Shown: positions 46,812 to 55,735, counted from the first letter of the stretch. The stretch is DNA of 64,000 bases from Trinickia symbiotica (GCF_002934455.1 NZ_PTIR01000002.1:186001-250000); one strand, 5' to 3'. Notes: generated by a model not told the origin, from the letters alone. Translations and numbers: made by a program.

Positions 46812-47876
46812 TCAGGCGGACGGGGCTGCGCCCGAGACGAAAATGTCAGCGAAAAACTCGTGGTCAGGCAAGCCGCATCGCTCGGTGAAATCTCGTTTGG
46901 CTGAGAGCACGACCACCGGTGCCCCACATGCGTAGACCTGGTACGACGAGAGATCCGCAAAGTCCCTCATCACCGCTTCGTGAACGAATCCCGCGCGGCC
47001 TGCCCACCCGTCTTCCGATAGGGCATCGGACACGACTGGAACGTAGGTGATTCCATGGCGGGACCAGGATCGCGCGAGTGAATCGAAATAAAGGTCATGC
47101 GGTCGCCGGCCGCCCCAGTACAACGTCATCTGGCGTCCGCTCTGCTTTTTCAGTTCGTGCTCGATGATGGACTTGATGGGAGCGAACCCGGTGCCGCTTG
47201 CCAGAAGAATCATTGGCTTGTCAGAATCGTCGCGCACGAAGAACGTGCCAAACGGCCCGTCCAGTCGAAGGAGGTCGTTCTCCTTCATCTTGCCGAATAC
47301 GAAGGTACTGAGCGGTCCGCCATAGTTACGAAGATGCAGTTCGATGAAGCCTTCATCTTCTGGCGAGTTCGCTATCGACAGACTGCGCCTGACTCCGCCG
47401 GGAATCAGGAGGTCCACGTATTGGCCAGGAAGAAACTTGAATTGCACGTTCGCTGGCAGCTTGAGCCGGATCCGCATGACGTCGTCGGCGAGGCGCTCGA
47501 GCGCTGCGACGCGGCACGCGGTCTTCCTGACCGGATAACCCTCGACTGAGGGGACCGTGCGGCATTCGACCGTCACATCGGATGCCGGCGTTGCCTGACA
47601 GAGCAGTACATAGCCCTGCTCCGCCTCCGAGGTCGAAAGACCGGCGAGCTGTGCATCGCCATGCTCGCACACCCCAGCCGTTACTTTCGCCTTGCAGGAG
47701 CCACAAACGCCGCTTTGACAGCTATACGGCAGAGGAAAATTCGCCGCTAGCGCCGCCGCCAGAATCTTCTCTCCACGGCGCATTTCGAGTGCGCGATCGA
47801 GCGGCTGGAAGGTCACCGTGTGGCGCTCAGCGTGAACGGTTTCGTCGCTCATGAAAGAATCTACCGGTAGGTTCAC
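46812..47876 (-). CDS. Ferredoxin-NAD(P)H reductase with N-terminal [2Fe-2S] domain
   Basis: A 354-residue three-domain reductase. The N-terminal plant-type ferredoxin has C53, C58, C61 and C93; an FAD domain with the RRSLSIANSP motif and an NAD domain (ASGTGFAPIKS) follow. This layout matches phenol hydroxylase P5/CDP-6-deoxyglucoseen reductase and methane monooxygenase C-type proteins. It should feed an oxygenase, but none is recognisable in the operon. GTG 47876, 8 nt after AAGGGG, is chosen; ATG 47852 is the alternative. Confidence 0.92.
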   Translation of the reverse strand: MNLPVDSFMSDETVHAERHTVTFQPLDRALEMRRGEKILAAALAANFPLPYSCQSGVCGSCKAKVTAGVCEHGDAQLAGLSTSEAEQGYVLLCQATPASDVTVECRTVPSVEGYPVRKTACRVAALERLADDVMRIRLKLPANVQFKFLPGQYVDLLIPGGVRRSLSIANSPEDEGFIELHLRNYGGPLSTFVFGKMKENDLLRLDGPFGTFFVRDDSDKPMILLASGTGFAPIKSIIEHELKKQSGRQMTLYWGGRRPHDLYFDSLARSWSRHGITYVPVVSDALSEDGWAGRAGFVHEAVMRDFADLSSYQVYACGAPVVVLSAKRDFTERCGLPDHEFFADIFVSGAAPSA

Positions 47877-47889
47877 GATGACTGCCCCT

Positions 47890-50010
47890 TCAATGGCCCG
47901 GGAATGGCATAGGCACGATCAACGCGTCGGCCGCCAGCACGCCTTGCGGCAGCACGAACAGCGGATTGATGTCGATCTCGGAAACAGCATCGCGGTGCTC
48001 CCATGCAAACCGGGAAAGCGCTGCCAGCGCTTTGGACGCCGCATCGACGTCGAGCGCCGGTTTGCCCCTGGCTCCATCCAGAATCGGGCGGCACCGCAGT
48101 TCGTCGAGCATCTGCCGCCCGACGTTTTCATCGAATGGCGCGAGGCGGCAGGAAGAGTCGCGCATCAGCTCAGCGTAAATCCCACCCGCTCCGACCACCA
48201 CGACCGGTCCGAAGACTTCGTCGTTCACTACACCCGCGATGAGCTCGAAGCCGTCCTTGACCATCTGGGACACCATGACGCCTTCGATTTGCGCTTCGGG
48301 AGCATGAAACTGCGCGTTCGCGCGAACCTCGGCGATTGCCGACTCGAGTTCTTTCGGATCACGAACTCCGACTTTGACTCCGCCGATTTCGGTTTTGTGA
48401 GCGATATCGGGAGACACGATCTTCACCACGACGGGCCATGACAACTTCTCCGGCAAGCTGTCGTCGGCATCGCTCAACAGCACGTCGCGAGTGACAGGGA
48501 TACCAGCTCGCGAAAGGATGTCCTTGGATTGCGCTTCGGAGAGTTTGCCGGCCCAGCCCCGCAGGTCGTCTTTCGACGACGGCGCAGCGCTTGATTCTCC
48601 ATATTCAGACCTTTTAGCTTCGCGTCGTGCGGCGCCATAGCGGGTAAGCACTGCCAGCGCTTTGGCCGCGCGCGACGGCGATGGGAAGAGAGGCACAGCC
48701 GCTGCAGCCAGCAGTCTGCTGGCATCTGCAATCTGATCGCGAGGAGCGGATGAGAATACGCAGACAGGCTTGGCCGAATCCTTTGCAACATTAGCGATTA
48801 CTTCAGCCGCAGCGGTACTCCCAGCGCTACCGGTCGTCGCCAGGTTCAGGCAAAGGGCATCCACGCCTGGGTCGGCGAGTGTCACCTCGATCGCCGTGCG
48901 AAGTTTGTCGCGGTTGCTCGCGGAAAAATACCCTGCTGTCAGATCGATCGGATTGTGCACCGCGCCGATATTCGGCACGACCTCCGTGAGCAGCCTTTCC
49001 GTTTGTTCCGCAAGATTCGCGAGGTGAAGCCCTTCCGGTTCACCTGCATCCGCAAAAACGATGGCCGAGCCGCCGGATACTCCCATGACCGCCATTGCGC
49101 CGTTGGCTGGATATTTCTTTGCAGCGAAAGCCTTCAGGAAGTCGACGGTCTCATGAATCTCTCTGATTTCGACGATACCGGTCTGCTTGAAGAGCGCACG
49201 ATAGAAGTCGTAGCTGCCAGTCATACTTGCCGTATGCGAAGCGGCTGCGCGCGCGCCCTCTTCTGTGACGCCACCTTTCCAGAGAAGAATCGGCTTGCCG
49301 ACCGCGAGCGCGCGCTTGCCGACATCGAGCAACGCTCGGCCATCCTTCGTACCTTCGATGTACGCGAGGATGATCTCGGTTTCGTTATCGCCCAGCAATG
49401 CCTCGATCAGTTGAACCGTGTCGACGTCCGTCTCATTGCCGGTGGCGATGACATGCCGAAATCCGATGTCCGCGTCAGCACATGCGAGCGCGAGACTGTA
49501 GCCAAAGCCCCCGCTCTGAGTGACGAGGGACACTCCCCCCTTCTTCAGCTTGGGTTCCCGCGTGATGCTTCCGAACGCGGCGAACACTTGTGAGTGGATG
49601 TTTGCAAAGCCCAGGCAGTTCGGACCGATGATGCGGATTCCAGCCGCTCTGGCGATTGCCAGCATTTCGCGCTCGCGCTCGACACCCTCGGGGCCACTCT
49701 CGCGGAAGCCCCCGCTTAGAACAACGACGTAAGGGACCGACTTTTCTGCGCACGCTTTGAGGACCGGAATAACACCCTTAGCCGGTACACCGATCACGAC
49801 CAGGTCTATCTGCGCGTCGATGTCGCTTACAGCACCGTAACACTTTAGGCCGTCGAACTCCGTGTATTTCGGGTTGACCGGATAGATCTGTCCCTTGTAT
49901 CCGTTGCTGATAAGTGCCCGGACAGCCTGTGAACCGGGGCGGCCCGCTTCGTCCGAAACCCCGACCACCGCGATGGACCGCGGCTCGAGCAAATGCTTGA
50001 AATCGTTCAT
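47890..50010 (-). CDS. Acyl-CoA synthetase (NDP-forming, acetate-CoA ligase family)
   Basis: A 706-residue single-chain synthetase. Residues about 1-130 form a CoA-binding domain (LLEPRSIAVVGVSDEAGRPG), about 145-460 the succinyl-CoA ligase-like domains with the IIGPNCLG and SHTASM phosphohistidine-type regions, and the C-terminal 220 residues an ATP-grasp domain (VVKIVSPDIAHKTEIGGVKVG). It activates a carboxylic acid to its CoA ester. ATG 50010 is chosen over a TTG six codons upstream. It is the first gene of the operon with the reductase and two crotonases, headed by site E. Confidence 0.93.
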   Translation of the reverse strand: MNDFKHLLEPRSIAVVGVSDEAGRPGSQAVRALISNGYKGQIYPVNPKYTEFDGLKCYGAVSDIDAQIDLVVIGVPAKGVIPVLKACAEKSVPYVVVLSGGFRESGPEGVEREREMLAIARAAGIRIIGPNCLGFANIHSQVFAAFGSITREPKLKKGGVSLVTQSGGFGYSLALACADADIGFRHVIATGNETDVDTVQLIEALLGDNETEIILAYIEGTKDGRALLDVGKRALAVGKPILLWKGGVTEEGARAAASHTASMTGSYDFYRALFKQTGIVEIREIHETVDFLKAFAAKKYPANGAMAVMGVSGGSAIVFADAGEPEGLHLANLAEQTERLLTEVVPNIGAVHNPIDLTAGYFSASNRDKLRTAIEVTLADPGVDALCLNLATTGSAGSTAAAEVIANVAKDSAKPVCVFSSAPRDQIADASRLLAAAAVPLFPSPSRAAKALAVLTRYGAARREAKRSEYGESSAAPSSKDDLRGWAGKLSEAQSKDILSRAGIPVTRDVLLSDADDSLPEKLSWPVVVKIVSPDIAHKTEIGGVKVGVRDPKELESAIAEVRANAQFHAPEAQIEGVMVSQMVKDGFELIAGVVNDEVFGPVVVVGAGGIYAELMRDSSCRLAPFDENVGRQMLDELRCRPILDGARGKPALDVDAASKALAALSRFAWEHRDAVSEIDINPLFVLPQGVLAADALIVPMPFPGH

Positions 50011-50155
50011 TTCTGATCCGTCTGCCAACTGGTTATGCCTGAAATAGTCTGCTATCGCACAGGGCGATTCATTCGCGGTCCTTCGACGCCAACGAGTGAC
50101 TCGATGAACCTGACTGTAGACCTCACAACCGAAGACGTCAACGAAAATGAAATTA

Positions 50156-50172
50156 GTTTCATTGATTGGAAC
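50156..50172. promoter_or_regulatory. IclR-type operator, site E (GTTTCATTGATTGGAAC)
   Basis: Matches RTTYCR-N5-YGRAAY. It lies about 145 bp upstream of the acyl-CoA synthetase start in the divergent region shared with the bicupin gene, 52 bp from site F. Confidence 0.65.
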
Positions 50173-50223
50173 ACCGCAAGCCTGCCAGCAACACCGCTCC
50201 CATGCTTTTCATTCGCCTTTCTA

Positions 50224-50240
50224 GTTCCATTGGATGGAAT
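50224..50240. promoter_or_regulatory. IclR-type operator, site F (GTTCCATTGGATGGAAT)
   Basis: Matches RTTYCR-N5-YGRAAY with extended ATTCCAT/ATGGAAY arms. It lies about 118 bp upstream of the bicupin start. Sites E and F may serve the two divergent promoters. Confidence 0.65.
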
Positions 50241-50357
50241 CAATGCTGTTGTTCAGAACTCGTGCTACGATCCACGCGTGATTCGCCAGATGCCGGCGAA
50301 CGCATAGGCATCGCAGATGCGGTCTGCGGACGGATGGCAGTTTCAAGGAGACTTTCA

Positions 50358-51116
50358 ATGATCTACACACGAAGCGGCGCTGACGCTCTTTCCAGGAGAG
50401 ACATCGTGGTTTCTCCGGGCACCGGAAACCAGCATTGGGGAACGGTGTTTTTCGGCCCTCGCAGCTCGAGCGCCGCCGGCGAGGGACCGCAGGCCACCAT
50501 GTCAGAACTGCAGCCGCACGAGGCGGTTGTTCCGCACTTTCATGGTGTGACGATGTTCCAGCTGTTTATCGCGGGCTCCGGCACGCTCGGAAACAAGCAA
50601 CAGCCGCTCGAGCCGCTGACGGTGCAGTTCAAGGACCACCACACCGCTTACGGCCCGATCGTCGCGGGTCCACAAGGCCTGTCATTCGTCGCGATGCGGA
50701 TGTACACCGGCAACTCGGAACCGGTGTATCTGAACAAGGAGGGATACCGTGACCGGCTTAAGCCGAGCAAACGTCGTCATCTGACTTCCGAACGGGTGCG
50801 CTTCTCGATCGAGCCAGTGCTGAAGGAACGGGCCGAGCCCGTTTGGGAGACGCTTCTGAAGGACGACTCGGACGGCATGCATGCGCAGATCGTTCGACTC
50901 GGAGCGGGCCAGAGCGTCGAAGGCCCGAATCCTGGAGCCGCTGCTGGCTATTACGTGTTTGTCGGCAACGGTACGCTCGTGCATAACGACGAAGAACTGC
51001 CCCTCTGGTCCATGGTTGTCGTCGAGCCGAACGAAGAAAAATTTACCATCCGCTCCGGCGAAAAAGGACTCGAGGCATTGGTCCTGCAGTACCCGCGCGA
51101 GGAAAGCAACGATTAA
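50358..51116 (+). CDS. Bicupin-domain protein of unknown function
   Basis: A 252-residue protein with two cupin-like halves. The first (about 40-110) has HEAVVPHFHGVTMFQLFIAGSG, with three histidines placed like cupin metal ligands; the second (about 155-245) keeps the fold (LGAGQSVEGPNPGAAAGYYVFVGNGT) but lacks most of the histidines. It could be a metal-dependent isomerase or dioxygenase, or a binding protein. The start follows CAAGGAG. It stands alone on the plus strand, with site F in its promoter region, so it belongs to the same regulon. Confidence 0.75.
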   Translation: MIYTRSGADALSRRDIVVSPGTGNQHWGTVFFGPRSSSAAGEGPQATMSELQPHEAVVPHFHGVTMFQLFIAGSGTLGNKQQPLEPLTVQFKDHHTAYGPIVAGPQGLSFVAMRMYTGNSEPVYLNKEGYRDRLKPSKRRHLTSERVRFSIEPVLKERAEPVWETLLKDDSDGMHAQIVRLGAGQSVEGPNPGAAAGYYVFVGNGTLVHNDEELPLWSMVVVEPNEEKFTIRSGEKGLEALVLQYPREESND

Positions 51117-51193
51117 CGCAACAATCAGGCATTAAGTCCGACCCCGGAGACACGGAAACTGTCTTCGGGGATTGTTTCTGACGACACGACCTT

Positions 51194-51271
51194 CGATCCT
51201 CTGCTCACGAACCGAAGATCGATCCTCTGCTCACGAACCGAAGATCGATCCTCTGCTCACCAACCGAAGGT
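51194..51271. repeat. Three tandem copies of a 26-bp repeat
   Basis: Three head-to-tail 26-bp units (51194-51219, 51220-51245, 51246-51271). Each begins CGATCCTCTGCTCAC; the first two are identical and the third differs at two positions. Short inverted ends (GACCTTCG at 51188-51195 and CGAAGGTC at 51266-51273) flank the array. It lies between the convergent bicupin and FadJ-like genes and may act as a terminator or be a decayed insertion footprint. Confidence 0.85.
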
Positions 51272-51287
51272 CATTGGCGGGTAAGCA

Positions 51288-53399
51288 TCAGACGCCCGGC
51301 GCTCGCAGCTCACGCAACGGCAATCCCGCCGCCGCAGCTTCCAGCAAAAGGCGGGCCGGCCTCCACCGCTTGCCGAACTGCTCGTGCCACGCCTCAACCA
51401 GCCCGGCGACCTTGCGTGCCCCGACGGTATCCGCCCAATACATCAGGCCGCCGCGGTGACGCGGGAATCCGAACCCATACAACCACATCACGTCGACGTC
51501 GCTGGCACGGTATGCTTTTCCATCCTCGAGGATCTTGCAGACCTCGTTGACCGAAGCGAAAAGCAGGCGGTGAAGAATCTCGTCGTCCGAGAACTCGCGT
51601 TGCTCCACGCCGAGCTCCCGAGCGACGTCTGCAATGATCGCATCGACCTCGGGGTCGACGATCGGCTTCCGGTCTCCGGGGTTGTATCGGTACCAGCCGG
51701 CGCCATTCTTCTGCCCCTTTCGGCCGAGTTCAACCATCCTGTCAGGCACGTGCAGTTTGCGATACCCTGGATCTGCGGCAGCGCGCCGTTTCCGCGTGTC
51801 GTAACTGACGTCGAGACCCGAAAGGTCACTGACCGCAAACGGACCCATCGGATAGCCGAAAGCCTTCATGATGCGATCAATCTGATCAGGCCGGGCGCCT
51901 TCTTCCAGTAGCAACATGGCTTCCGTGACGAGTGGCGCACGACTGCGATTCGCGGCGAAGCCATCGCAGGACCCTGCTACCACACTAATCTTGTTAAGGT
52001 CCCGACCGAGCTTTGTAGTACGCAGGATAGTCTCGACGGAGCTATGGGTGCCCCGCACGACCTCGCACAGCTTCATCACATTCGCGGGTGCAAAGAAGTG
52101 AGCTCCGGCTACATCGGCTGGTCGGCGCGTCGCGTTCGCCATCGTGTCGATATCGATAGCAGAGGAATTGGTCAGCAACAGCGCACCTTCTTTCATGACG
52201 CTATCCAGCTTTTCGAAGACTTCCTTCTTGAGGTCGATGCGCTCGAAGACCGCCTCGATCACGACATCGGCGTCACCGATCTGCTCATAGTCGATCACGG
52301 GTTGGATATACGCCAGGCTCTCGTCCATCTCGCCTTGCGTCAGACTGCCGCGCTTCACCTTGGCCGCGTAGGTGTCCCGTGTCTTCTGCATCCCACGATC
52401 AAGGGCCTCCTGACTCGCCTCGAGAACCTTCACGGGAATTCGGGCATCGGCGAAACAGATGGCGATCCCTCCGCCCATGGTTCCGGCGCCAATCACCGCC
52501 GCGCTACGAACGGCTTCGCCCTTGTAATTCTCAGGCTTGCCCGGGATCTTGGCTGCCTCTCGCTCGGCAAAGAACGCATACCGCAGCGCCTTTGCTTCGT
52601 CCGAACTTTCGAGTTCCGCAAATAGCGACTGCTCGAGCGCAAGGCCCTCTTCGAATGAGCCATTCACCGCCATTTCAATACACGCCAACGCGCTGTGTGG
52701 CGCCTGTACGAACCGCGCCTTCGATGCGGCTTCGTCACGAGCACTTGTCCAATCATCCGGGTTGGCCTTCGCGTTCTCGATCTGCCCGTTCATGTCGCGA
52801 ACCCGACGGATGCCCTTTCCTTCCGGCAGACGTTTGACGAAATCGATAGCTTCGGCAAGCGCAACATCATCCGCGATGATGCGATCAATGAGACCAAGTT
52901 CTAACGCATTTCTGGCGGAAACATGCCGGCCGCTGATGATGATATCGATCGCTGCTTTTGGGCCCACGAGTCGGGTGAGGCGTTGCGTCCCTCCTCCAGC
53001 GGGGATGATTCCGATTTTCACCTCCGGGAGCCCAAGCTTTGCGTCCGGGGTGGCGAATCTGTAGTGGCATGCAAGTGCATGCTCGAGGCCGGCCCCCAAT
53101 GCATAACCGCGGATCACCGCGACGACTGGCTTTCGGCTCGCATCAAGGACCGCTGTGCTCACTGACGAAGAAACTTTCCGTTCCTTCCCAAACTGCCGGA
53201 TATCGGCCCCTGCGATGAAGTTGCGGCCGGCTCCGGTTACCACGATTCCCTTGACCGCACCGTCCTCATTGGCCCGATCAAGGGACTCGATCAGGCCTTC
53301 ACGCATCCCAGGCGCCAAAGCATTCACCGGTGCATTGCTTAGTGTTACGACTGCTACGCCCTCAATTACCCTGTATTCAACTGAAGCTTCTTCAGACAT
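51288..53399 (-). CDS. Bifunctional enoyl-CoA hydratase/3-hydroxyacyl-CoA dehydrogenase (FadJ/FadB-like)
   Basis: A 703-residue multifunctional enzyme. Residues about 1-200 are crotonase (FIAGADIRQFG, YALGAGLEHALACHYRFA, LPEVKIGIIPAGGGTQ), about 295-480 the NAD-binding dehydrogenase domain (AAVIGAGTMGGGIAI), and the rest two 3HCDH C-terminal domains (NRSRAPLVTEAM, GYGFPRHRGG). It hydrates and oxidises enoyl-CoA to 3-ketoacyl-CoA, which a thiolase would cleave. ATG 53399 follows GGGAGG. Site G lies 160 bp upstream. Confidence 0.95.
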   Translation of the reverse strand: MSEEASVEYRVIEGVAVVTLSNAPVNALAPGMREGLIESLDRANEDGAVKGIVVTGAGRNFIAGADIRQFGKERKVSSSVSTAVLDASRKPVVAVIRGYALGAGLEHALACHYRFATPDAKLGLPEVKIGIIPAGGGTQRLTRLVGPKAAIDIIISGRHVSARNALELGLIDRIIADDVALAEAIDFVKRLPEGKGIRRVRDMNGQIENAKANPDDWTSARDEAASKARFVQAPHSALACIEMAVNGSFEEGLALEQSLFAELESSDEAKALRYAFFAEREAAKIPGKPENYKGEAVRSAAVIGAGTMGGGIAICFADARIPVKVLEASQEALDRGMQKTRDTYAAKVKRGSLTQGEMDESLAYIQPVIDYEQIGDADVVIEAVFERIDLKKEVFEKLDSVMKEGALLLTNSSAIDIDTMANATRRPADVAGAHFFAPANVMKLCEVVRGTHSSVETILRTTKLGRDLNKISVVAGSCDGFAANRSRAPLVTEAMLLLEEGARPDQIDRIMKAFGYPMGPFAVSDLSGLDVSYDTRKRRAAADPGYRKLHVPDRMVELGRKGQKNGAGWYRYNPGDRKPIVDPEVDAIIADVARELGVEQREFSDDEILHRLLFASVNEVCKILEDGKAYRASDVDVMWLYGFGFPRHRGGLMYWADTVGARKVAGLVEAWHEQFGKRWRPARLLLEAAAAGLPLRELRAPGV

Positions 53400-53556
53400 C
53401 GCCTACCTCCCGTCACCCGATTTGCCACGTAGCGAGCGATGCCTGGCCCAGACCTTCCCGAAGCGCACTTCGATCGCTCGGGAACCTCGATTCGTGCACG
53501 CTCCGCCCGCCGAAGATTGCAGTCGATCTTAGCATGCGTTCCGTTGAACAGCATCG

Positions 53557-53573
53557 ATTCCATCCAACGGAAC
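53557..53573. promoter_or_regulatory. IclR-type operator, site G (ATTCCATCCAACGGAAC)
   Basis: Matches RTTYCR-N5-YGRAAY. It lies upstream of the FadJ-like gene, next to the stop of the second IclR gene. The flank ACAGCATCG is shared with site C. Confidence 0.6.
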
Positions 53574-53596
53574 CGCAACCACGCAGCTCGCCCGGC

Positions 53597-54409
53597 TCAG
53601 CCGGCGAGGCGATGGGTCGTTACGCCCGTACTTTTGGTAAGGAATTGCGTATCGTCCTGCAAGTCGATCGCTGCCGCGCCAAACTGGCGCGAAATATCGG
53701 CGGCAGCGGTGAGAAGGCTACTGACGACGCATGCCTCGTTGACTCGCATTCGAATCGTCGGCGCGCCCACGGAAATGCAATACCTGACCTGATCGCCCGC
53801 ATCGTAAATCGGAGCCGAAATCGCTGAGATGCCGAGAAGACGCTCCCCGTGGGATACGGCAAAGCCCTGGCTGCGAATCTGCTTCAACTCGTCCTCAAGT
53901 TCGCCCCGAGATCGCTTTGTCGCTCGCGCAACGTCGACGACCAGTGCCGAGAGTTTGTCTGGCGGCAGATGTGCCATCAATACCTTTGATGCGGCTCCAG
54001 CAATTAGCGGCACTTGCTCTCCGGGCTGGGCGACCATCCTGAGAGGTGCGGCAACCGTCGCTACGGCGTCAATGCAGATCCGATAGCTGCCTGAGAGCGC
54101 GTGTAGCGAGGCCGTTTCTCGTGTCAGATCGGCCAGTTGCAGCAGGATCGGCCGGGATATCTCACGAATGCCCAGCGTGCTCCGAACGTTGCCCGCCAAG
54201 CGCGTGAATTGAAATGACAGGCAGTACTGCTGATCCTCGAGCCGCACCAGATATCCCGCTTTCTCGAGGCTTTGGACGATACGGAACACAGTTGACTTGG
54301 GAAGCGCTATGTTATCGGCGATCTCCTGCAGCTTGAGACTTGTTCTGTCAATCGTGAAGCTCTCGAACACCGCAAGTATGCGTTGAACCGAGCGCATGGT
54401 CTCTTTCAC
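53597..54409 (-). CDS. IclR-family regulator, copy 2
   Basis: A 270-residue IclR regulator closely related to copy 1 at 38986-39723. The winged helix (residues about 5-68, LPKSTVFRIVQSLEKAGYL) is almost identical to copy 1; the effector domains differ more (GAASKVLMAHL, PIYDAGDQ) and this copy has a longer C-terminal tail. GTG 54409 follows GGAGGTGACCAC. The two proteins probably recognise the same operator but different effectors. It is divergent from the second Bug gene across site H. Confidence 0.93.
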   Translation of the reverse strand: MKETMRSVQRILAVFESFTIDRTSLKLQEIADNIALPKSTVFRIVQSLEKAGYLVRLEDQQYCLSFQFTRLAGNVRSTLGIREISRPILLQLADLTRETASLHALSGSYRICIDAVATVAAPLRMVAQPGEQVPLIAGAASKVLMAHLPPDKLSALVVDVARATKRSRGELEDELKQIRSQGFAVSHGERLLGISAISAPIYDAGDQVRYCISVGAPTIRMRVNEACVVSSLLTAAADISRQFGAAAIDLQDDTQFLTKSTGVTTHRLAG

Positions 54410-54604
54410 GTGGTCACCTCCCGCTTCTGTTGCCCGCTGCGCCTAGCGAGCTCCTCGTTGCACCCGGCTGGGTTGAAAACTTTGCCCGCATGCTTTCGGG
54501 CCTCCCTTTCATGGGCGTTGGACTAAGTCAAGGCGGTGAGCAAGCTCGGAAATGTCATAGCCGCAAGAGTCCGCTCGCATCGGCTTGCGCAGTGCTCTTA
54601 TGTT

Positions 54605-54621
54605 GTTCCGGTCACTGGAAC
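54605..54621. promoter_or_regulatory. IclR-type operator, site H (GTTCCGGTCACTGGAAC)
   Basis: The most symmetrical copy of RTTYCR-N5-YGRAAY; 16 of 17 bases equal site D. It overlaps the -35 position of a possible promoter with TATAGT as -10 box, 70-90 bp upstream of the Bug gene start. Confidence 0.7.
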
Positions 54622-54691
54622 GAGTACCATTATAGTCGATGTACAGTGTGAATCATACGCCTGTGTTGGCAATTCAAGACCGGAGGATGAC

Positions 54692-55711
54692 GTGCGGAGG
54701 AACCTGATTGTGTCGGTTATCAAGCCGCTACTTGCAACGTTCATGTGGCTCTTCGCTGTCGCGGTATGCCCAGCGCCAGCTCGCGCGGAGAATAGCTACC
54801 CGTCCCGGCCTATCAGACTACTTGTCGGTTTTAATGCCGCCGGAGCCACGGATACGATTGCCCGCTACTATGCGTCGAAGCTCGGCGACGTCCTGCGAAC
54901 GAGCGTTTATGTCGAGAACCGGCCCGGGGCGTATCAAATGATTGCGATCCGAACTCTCAAGGCCGCCTCCGCCGACGGTTATACGTTGTTCCTCATCACC
55001 GGCAGCGCGGCATCGCAGTATCCTGCGCTGCAGAAAGACCTCCCCTATGACCCACAGAAGGACTTCTCGTTCATTGGGCTGGTGGGAGAAGCGCCGGGCG
55101 TGATCGTCGCGAGCCGCTCTCTGCCTGTTTCTGACATTGCTGATCTTGTGAAGTACTGCAAGGCTCACCCCGGATTGCTGAACTTTGGATCCTCCGGCAT
55201 CGGCTCAGCCAGCCACATCCAGATGGAATATCTGTCGAACCTCGCCGGGATCCGGATGACGCACATTCCCTTCAAAGCAGATGCCGAGATCGTCACTGCA
55301 CTACTCTCCGGCTCGGTGCAGATCGGGATGACCCCAGTCCAGGGAGCACTGCCCGCCATTCAGAGCGGGATGGTGCGGGCCCTGGCCGTCACTGGGAAAA
55401 GACGTATCGAGTCCTTGCCGAATGTTCCAACGCTTGGAGAGGCGAGAATCCCCGGTTTGGAAAACGTCGATCCTTATACCTATTACGTGCTGGTCGGTCC
55501 TAAGGGTCTTCCCGCGGACATCACCCGAAAGCTCAACGACGCAATCAATGCTGTCTCCCGCATGCCCGAGACCGTCGCCTATATGCACAAGCTCGGGTAC
55601 GAGCCCGGCATCACCACGCCCCAATCAGTCCAGGACTATGTGGCTCGAGATACGAGGAAATGGGCCGACTTCCATGCGGCAACGCGGTTCGATCTGCATA
55701 TCGGTCAATGA
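54692..55711 (+). CDS. Bug/TctC-type tripartite tricarboxylate transporter binding protein
   Basis: A 339-residue periplasmic binding protein. A signal peptide (about residues 1-33, ending APARA) precedes ENSYPSRPIRLLVGFNAAGATD, and GSSGIGSASHIQM and IPFKADAEIVTALLSGSVQ match the ligand-site loops of the Bug family. It probably delivers a carboxylate to TctAB. GTG 54692 follows CGGAGG. It is transcribed with the third dehydrogenase-like gene or separately, since site I lies between them. Confidence 0.92.
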   Translation: MRRNLIVSVIKPLLATFMWLFAVAVCPAPARAENSYPSRPIRLLVGFNAAGATDTIARYYASKLGDVLRTSVYVENRPGAYQMIAIRTLKAASADGYTLFLITGSAASQYPALQKDLPYDPQKDFSFIGLVGEAPGVIVASRSLPVSDIADLVKYCKAHPGLLNFGSSGIGSASHIQMEYLSNLAGIRMTHIPFKADAEIVTALLSGSVQIGMTPVQGALPAIQSGMVRALAVTGKRRIESLPNVPTLGEARIPGLENVDPYTYYVLVGPKGLPADITRKLNDAINAVSRMPETVAYMHKLGYEPGITTPQSVQDYVARDTRKWADFHAATRFDLHIGQ

Positions 55712-55718
55712 CTCGTCA

Positions 55719-55735
55719 GTTCCACTAACCGAAAC
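55719..55735. promoter_or_regulatory. IclR-type operator, site I (GTTCCACTAACCGAAAC)
   Basis: Matches RTTYCR-N5-YGRAAY. It lies 8 bp after the Bug stop and about 123 bp upstream of the third beta-hydroxyacid dehydrogenase gene, which suggests that gene has its own regulated promoter. Confidence 0.6.

Larger units (their letters stand above)
50011..50357. other. Divergent intergenic region, acyl-CoA synthetase / bicupin
   Basis: A 347-bp region with operator sites E and F. A 90-codon ORF at 50035-50307 covers both operators and has no recognisable product, so it is taken as chance. Confidence 0.55.

Noticed and set aside
50035-50307. A 90-residue ORF between the acyl-CoA synthetase and bicupin genes
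   Set aside because: It covers both operator sites E and F, has no convincing ribosome-binding site and no recognisable product.
51194-51271. CRISPR array
   Set aside because: The units are directly adjacent with no unique spacers, only three copies, and no cas genes are present.
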